A DNA stretch of 64,000 nucleotides from Streptomyces puniciscabiei (GTDB lineage: Bacteria; Actinomycetota; Actinomycetes; Streptomycetales; Streptomycetaceae), in NCBI RefSeq assembly GCF_006715785.1, contig NZ_VFNX01000003.1:372001-436000 (forward strand), read 5' to 3'. The translations under genes were made by a program, and so were the position numbers. The notes under the pieces were generated by a model that saw nothing but the letters and a program-made list of their open reading frames with translations, did not search any database and was not told where the DNA came from. Positions 60,691 through 64,000 of this stretch are shown here, piece after piece (within the stretch, counting starts at the first letter, position 1; every line of letters starts with the position of its first letter).

Positions 60691-62568
60691 GGACCGGTCG
60701 CCGGAGTGGTACGCCGACGGGGGGACGAGCGCGCAGTGGACGGTCGTCCAGCGCACGAGCCCACCGACGGGCGTGTCGTGCCGGTACCCGGCCAGGACGT
60801 CCCCTCGGGACAGGACGACGTAGCGCAGCCGGCCGGAGCGGATCAGCCGGTGGAAGCGGGCGGGCGAGGGGTACGGGACCCGCCCGGTGAAACCGCCCAT
60901 GGGCATGACGTGTGCGTTCGCCGATATGACGTAGGGCGCGGCGGACCACCAACCGGGGATCGCGGCCACATACTCGGCGCTGCCGCGGTGGGCGGTGAGG
61001 TAGGCGAGCAAGTGCCGCTGGTCTGAGTTCAGTCGGGCGAGCGGATTGCCCTGGCGGTGGCTGCTGGGGCCGACGCGGCCCAGCGAGCCGGGCTGGTTGT
61101 AGCGCGGTGACAGCGCCGACGCCGACCACGCGGCGGGCACCAGCAGGACCGCGGCCAGTCCCACGGCCAGACCGGCGGTGACCATGCGCGGGCGGTGCCG
61201 GACCGCGGTCAGGGCCAGACCGGCCAGCGCGAGGGTGGCGGCGACCGGGGCCGACCAGGGCAGGAAACGTGGGTACCACAGGGTCAGCGCCACACACCAG
61301 GCGGCGTTCCCGGCGAGCGCCACCGGCAGTACCCAGGCCCGTCGGCCGCCCCTCAGGGCCGCCCGCCAGGCCGGTACGACACCGGCGCCGGCGAACGCCG
61401 CGAGGGGCACCGCGACCACGCCCATGTAGTAGGTGTGCCCCGTCACGCTGCCGAAGCTGAAGACGAGGAAGAACGTCGCCAGCCATCCGCCCCACAGCAC
61501 CTGGCCCGCGAGCACGCGGTCCGTACGGGGGACGCGCCGCCGCCACAGTGCCACCGCGCCGCCGGCCAGGCCGAGCGCGGCGAGCGGGTAGAGCCACCCG
61601 GTCTGCGTGGCGAGCCCCGGGCTGAACATCTTCCACACGCTGTCGCCCATGCCGGGGCCCGAACCGGCCGCCCGCAGGATCTCGTTGGGCGTGACGCTGC
61701 CGGTGCCGGCCGCGTCGACACCGACGGTGTGGAAGCGGGTGAGGAAGTTGTAGCCGACGACCAGACCGAACGCCGAGTTGTCCGTGGTGCCGTCGAGATA
61801 CGGCCGGGCGGAGCCCGGGGTGAGGGTGGCCACCACCATCCACGACACCGACACCGCGAAGGTCACCGCCGCGGCGAGTGCGAGATCGCGCAGCCGGCGG
61901 CCGAGGCTCCGGGGAGCGGCGACCAGGTAGGTGGCGGCCAGCGCGGGGAGCACCGCCCAGGCCTCCAGCATCTTGCACTGGAAGGCCACGCCCACCCAGA
62001 ACCCGGCGAGCAGCAGGGGGACGAGCCTGCCCCGCTCGGTCGCCCGCCAGACGGCCTCGGCGGCGAGAAGCAGCAACAGGACGAACGGCGCATCCTCGGT
62101 GACGGACCGCCCAAGGCCGACGGTCACCGGAGTGAGGGCCAGGAAGGCGGCGGCCAGCAGCCCGGCGGGCACGCCCGCCCAGCGACGCACCAGCACATGG
62201 AGCACGACCACCGAGGCCACGCCCTCGAGCGCCTGCGGCAGCACCAGCGCCCACGGGTGGAAGCCGAACACCAGCGCCGACAGGGCCTGCGGCCACAGGA
62301 ACCCGGGCAGCTTGTCGATGGTGAGGGTGTTGCCCGGGTCGAAGGAGCCGTAGAAGAAGGCGACCGGGTTGTCCGTCATGCTGCGCACCGCGGAGGCGTA
62401 GAACCCGTGGTACGCGCTGTGGCCGAGGCCCCACAGGGACAGCAGCGCGGCGAGCGCGGCGATGGCCGCCAGCGCCGGACGCTCGTACCGGCCGGTACGC
62501 GGGCGGGGCGGGGCGGCGGGCGGCGGCCCGTCGCCCCGGACGACCGACTGGGTGGGGGTGGTCAGCAT
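60652..62568 (-). CDS. GT39 (ArnT/PMT-like) membrane glycosyltransferase
   Basis: A 638-aa protein from the ATG at 62568 (GAAAGG upstream). About ten to twelve transmembrane helices. SMTDNPVAFFYGSF and DPGNTLTIDKLPGFLWPQAL are typical of the actinobacterial ArnT-like GT-C family, which uses polyprenyl-phosphate sugars to glycosylate lipid or protein acceptors on the outer face. The C-terminal 130 residues form a soluble domain (AEYVAAIPGWWSAAPYVISANAHVMPMGGF, parts quoted). A Pho-box-like repeat is upstream and its last codons are repeated in the neighbouring intergenic DNA. Confidence 0.88.
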   Translation of the reverse strand: MLTTPTQSVVRGDGPPPAAPPRPRTGRYERPALAAIAALAALLSLWGLGHSAYHGFYASAVRSMTDNPVAFFYGSFDPGNTLTIDKLPGFLWPQALSALVFGFHPWALVLPQALEGVASVVVLHVLVRRWAGVPAGLLAAAFLALTPVTVGLGRSVTEDAPFVLLLLLAAEAVWRATERGRLVPLLLAGFWVGVAFQCKMLEAWAVLPALAATYLVAAPRSLGRRLRDLALAAAVTFAVSVSWMVVATLTPGSARPYLDGTTDNSAFGLVVGYNFLTRFHTVGVDAAGTGSVTPNEILRAAGSGPGMGDSVWKMFSPGLATQTGWLYPLAALGLAGGAVALWRRRVPRTDRVLAGQVLWGGWLATFFLVFSFGSVTGHTYYMGVVAVPLAAFAGAGVVPAWRAALRGGRRAWVLPVALAGNAAWCVALTLWYPRFLPWSAPVAATLALAGLALTAVRHRPRMVTAGLAVGLAAVLLVPAAWSASALSPRYNQPGSLGRVGPSSHRQGNPLARLNSDQRHLLAYLTAHRGSAEYVAAIPGWWSAAPYVISANAHVMPMGGFTGRVPYPSPARFHRLIRSGRLRYVVLSRGDVLAGYRHDTPVGGLVRWTTVHCALVPPSAYHSGDRSHRLYDCGPAHRG

Positions 62569-62651
62569 GAACGGCCTTTCGGGCTCCCGGAAACGCAGTG
62601 ATCCGGGCGCGGCGCGCATGCCGGATCTCGCGGAGTATCCGCCGCCTGACG

Positions 62652-62678
62652 TGTACGGAGCCTGAACCGCAGCTGAAC
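62652..62678 (-). promoter_or_regulatory. three 11-bp direct repeats GTTCA/GTTCA/GTACA, Pho-box-like
   Basis: Read on the minus strand toward the GT39 gene: GTTCAGCTGCG, GTTCAGGCTCC and GTACACGTCAG in tandem. Streptomyces PhoP boxes consist of 11-bp direct repeats beginning GTTCA, so this is a candidate PhoP site about 85-110 bases before the start. Confidence 0.5.
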
Positions 62679-62738
62679 CCGGTGGAGGTCTCACCGGCCT
62701 CTCACTCGTACGACAAGTCCGGTAAGACGCCGGTCGGT

Positions 62739-64000
62739 TCAGTGCAAGAGCCGTCCCGCGTGCTGGGCCGCGAGGCGTACCGGGGCGTTCGCGGCGCCGT
62801 ATCCCTGGTAGCCGGGGTCGCGCTGGACGAGTTCGAAGAAGACCCGGCCGACGGTCTCGGTGTAGCAGTGCCGGAAGGCGCCGCCCGCGTCCCGGTCGTA
62901 CAGGATGCCGAGGTCGCGGTACGTCTCCAGCTCGTCGTCGGGGAGGTCGTACCGGGCGGCGAGGTCGTCGTGGTAGTTGGCCGGCACGGGCAGCAGCCGG
63001 CCGCCCGCGGCGCGGAAGGCGCGGGCCGCGGCCACCACGTCGTCGGTGGCCAGCGCGATGTGTGCCGCGTGCACGGTGTCGTCCGCGGGTGCCGCGCCGA
63101 CGCCGAGGGCGATGCGGACGCCGCCGTCGGCGCTGGTGACGGCGCGACTGCGCATCAGGCCGTAGGGGTCGGCGAGGTCGACGCTCTGCTGGGCGGTGAG
63201 GCCGAGGACGCTGCGGTGGAAGAGGGTGGCCTCGTCGAAGTGGTGCCAGGGCTGGGTGAGGGCGAGGTGGTCGATCCGGGTCGCTTCGATGCCGGTCGGG
63301 GAGGGCTCCGGGGCATCCGGCAGGTCGGCGAAGTCGGCCCGCCAGTCGGAGAGTTCGGGATCACCGGTGGCACAGAAGAACAGTTCCGTGCCGTCGGGGG
63401 CCGCGACGGCGTCGAGCGGGGCGTCCTCGGGGGCACGGCGGCGGGGCAGGACGGGGGCGAGCAGGGCTTCGGCGCGGCGGGCGGCAGCGGCGGGGTCCGG
63501 GGACTCCAGGCCGATCGCGGCCAGCCGGGTGCCGTCGCGGCGGGCGGTGGCGGCGCTGTTGACCAGGATGCGGGCCTCGCCGCGCTGCCACAGGTCGACG
63601 GGCTTGCCGCGGTGCCGGGCGGCGCGGGTGAAGCCGAGGGCGGTCAGCAGCGCGGTGACGGGTTCGGCGTCCGGGGTGAGGAGTTCGGCGAAGGCCACCC
63701 CGGTGGGCACGACGGGCGGCGGCAGCTCGGTCGCACCGGCGGCCTCCTCGAGGAGCAGCAGGGAGCGGTGGGCGTCCACGGCGGTGGGGCCGGCGTCGGC
63801 CTGCCGGAAGACGTCGTTGAAGACCTCCAGGGACAGCGGCCCGCGGTAGCCGGTGGCGAGGACCTGCCGCACCAGCCCTGTGACGTCGAGGCCGCCCTGT
63901 CCTGGGAAGCAGCGGTAGTGACGGCTCCACTGCAGGACGTCCATCGCGAGCAGCGGGGCGTCGGCGAGCTGCAGGAAGAAGATCTTCTCGCCGGGGATGT
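62739..64000 (-). CDS. 3-dehydroshikimate dehydratase fused to HPPD-like domain, start beyond window
   Basis: The frame is open to the right edge, so the N-terminus is outside; 419 residues are visible. The right part (PGEKIFFLQLADAPLLAMDV, HYRCFPGQGGLD) is the end of a xylose-isomerase-like TIM barrel as in QsuB/QuiC enzymes. The C-terminal half has two glyoxalase/VOC modules like 4-hydroxyphenylpyruvate dioxygenase, with candidate metal ligands His in RIDHLALTQP, His in HAAHIALAT and Glu in RVFFELVQRD. The dehydratase makes protocatechuate from 3-dehydroshikimate. An actual dioxygenase function for the VOC half is unproved. Links to the pca genes at the window start, 60 kb away. Confidence 0.87.
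   Translation of the reverse strand, partial: IPGEKIFFLQLADAPLLAMDVLQWSRHYRCFPGQGGLDVTGLVRQVLATGYRGPLSLEVFNDVFRQADAGPTAVDAHRSLLLLEEAAGATELPPPVVPTGVAFAELLTPDAEPVTALLTALGFTRAARHRGKPVDLWQRGEARILVNSAATARRDGTRLAAIGLESPDPAAAARRAEALLAPVLPRRRAPEDAPLDAVAAPDGTELFFCATGDPELSDWRADFADLPDAPEPSPTGIEATRIDHLALTQPWHHFDEATLFHRSVLGLTAQQSVDLADPYGLMRSRAVTSADGGVRIALGVGAAPADDTVHAAHIALATDDVVAAARAFRAAGGRLLPVPANYHDDLAARYDLPDDELETYRDLGILYDRDAGGAFRHCYTETVGRVFFELVQRDPGYQGYGAANAPVRLAAQHAGRLLH

Noticed and set aside
60091..60764. Several minus-strand frames with the repeated peptide CRRPPVIPAAV
   Set aside because: They arise from the tandem DNA repeats and the histidine phosphatase antisense; no start sites or family features.
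1..64000. CRISPR array, prophage, insertion sequence, tRNA or rRNA
   Set aside because: No regularly spaced repeats with unique spacers, no transposase or integrase, and no recognisable RNA gene were seen.

Overview
The window is high-GC actinobacterial chromosome, almost certainly Streptomyces: third codon positions are nearly all G or C, GTG and TTG starts are frequent, several genes overlap by 4 bases (GTGA, ATGA, TTGA), and the content is typical of the genus (LacI-controlled sugar ABC systems, Tat-exported phospholipase C, DUF2510 proteins, an IrrE-like pair, the clustered pentose phosphate set). From memory, the order pca genes, phospholipase C, the Sfp/PptT-type transferase and the tkt-tal-zwf-opcA-pgi-gnd block resembles the S. 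coelicolor SCO6658 to SCO6700 region with sugar-utilisation modules inserted; this is recollection, not a search.

Layout. 1-2038: end of a beta-ketoadipate operon (pcaB, fused pcaL). 2103-11093: a short-chain dehydrogenase convergent with a large STAND/LAL-type ATPase that lacks a DNA-binding tail, a DUF2510 membrane protein, a TetR regulator with a 16-bp repeat array divergent from PAP2 and DMT membrane proteins, and a LURP-one/scramblase-like DUF2510 protein. 11160-15610: secreted phospholipase C divergent from a vanAB-like Rieske demethylase operon with a 56-aa gene between the two subunits. 15624-23853 (all minus): LacI regulator, ABC importer, GH13 glucosidase and secreted GH87 protein, read here as an alpha-1,3-glucan utilisation locus. 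23969-26609: MmyB-domain protein without HTH, divergent from an XRE/HExxH (IrrE-like) pair, plus a small unknown gene. 26648-29626: PptT-type phosphopantetheinyl transferase overlapping a PptH-type metallophosphoesterase, and an orphan ATP-grasp enzyme. 29814-31502: GH18 chitinase with a DasR-like box in its promoter. 31564-47995: a two-armed heteroglycan locus (GH29, GH38, GH4 and DeoR on minus; PfkB kinase, ABC importer, GH2 beta-galactosidase and a secreted phosphoesterase on plus) ending with an IclR regulator. 48026-50274: SnoaL-like protein, a possible gene remnant, and a GH16 beta-glucanase behind two CebR-like palindromes. 50360-60327: AraC regulator divergent from tkt-tal-zwf-opcA-pgi-gnd and a histidine phosphatase. 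60341-64000: a terminator and degenerate 150-bp tandem repeats that echo the end of the adjacent GT39 gene, the GT39 membrane glycosyltransferase, and a 3-dehydroshikimate dehydratase cut by the window edge.

How the parts work together. Secreted polymer hydrolases (GH87, GH18, GH16) release oligosaccharides, ABC importers take up some of them, and cytoplasmic glycosidases split them to hexoses that can enter the pentose phosphate block for NADPH and precursors. Separately, three loci converge on protocatechuate: vanillate demethylation, dehydroshikimate dehydration and the pca ring-cleavage pathway. No rRNA, tRNA, CRISPR array, insertion sequence or phage gene was seen.
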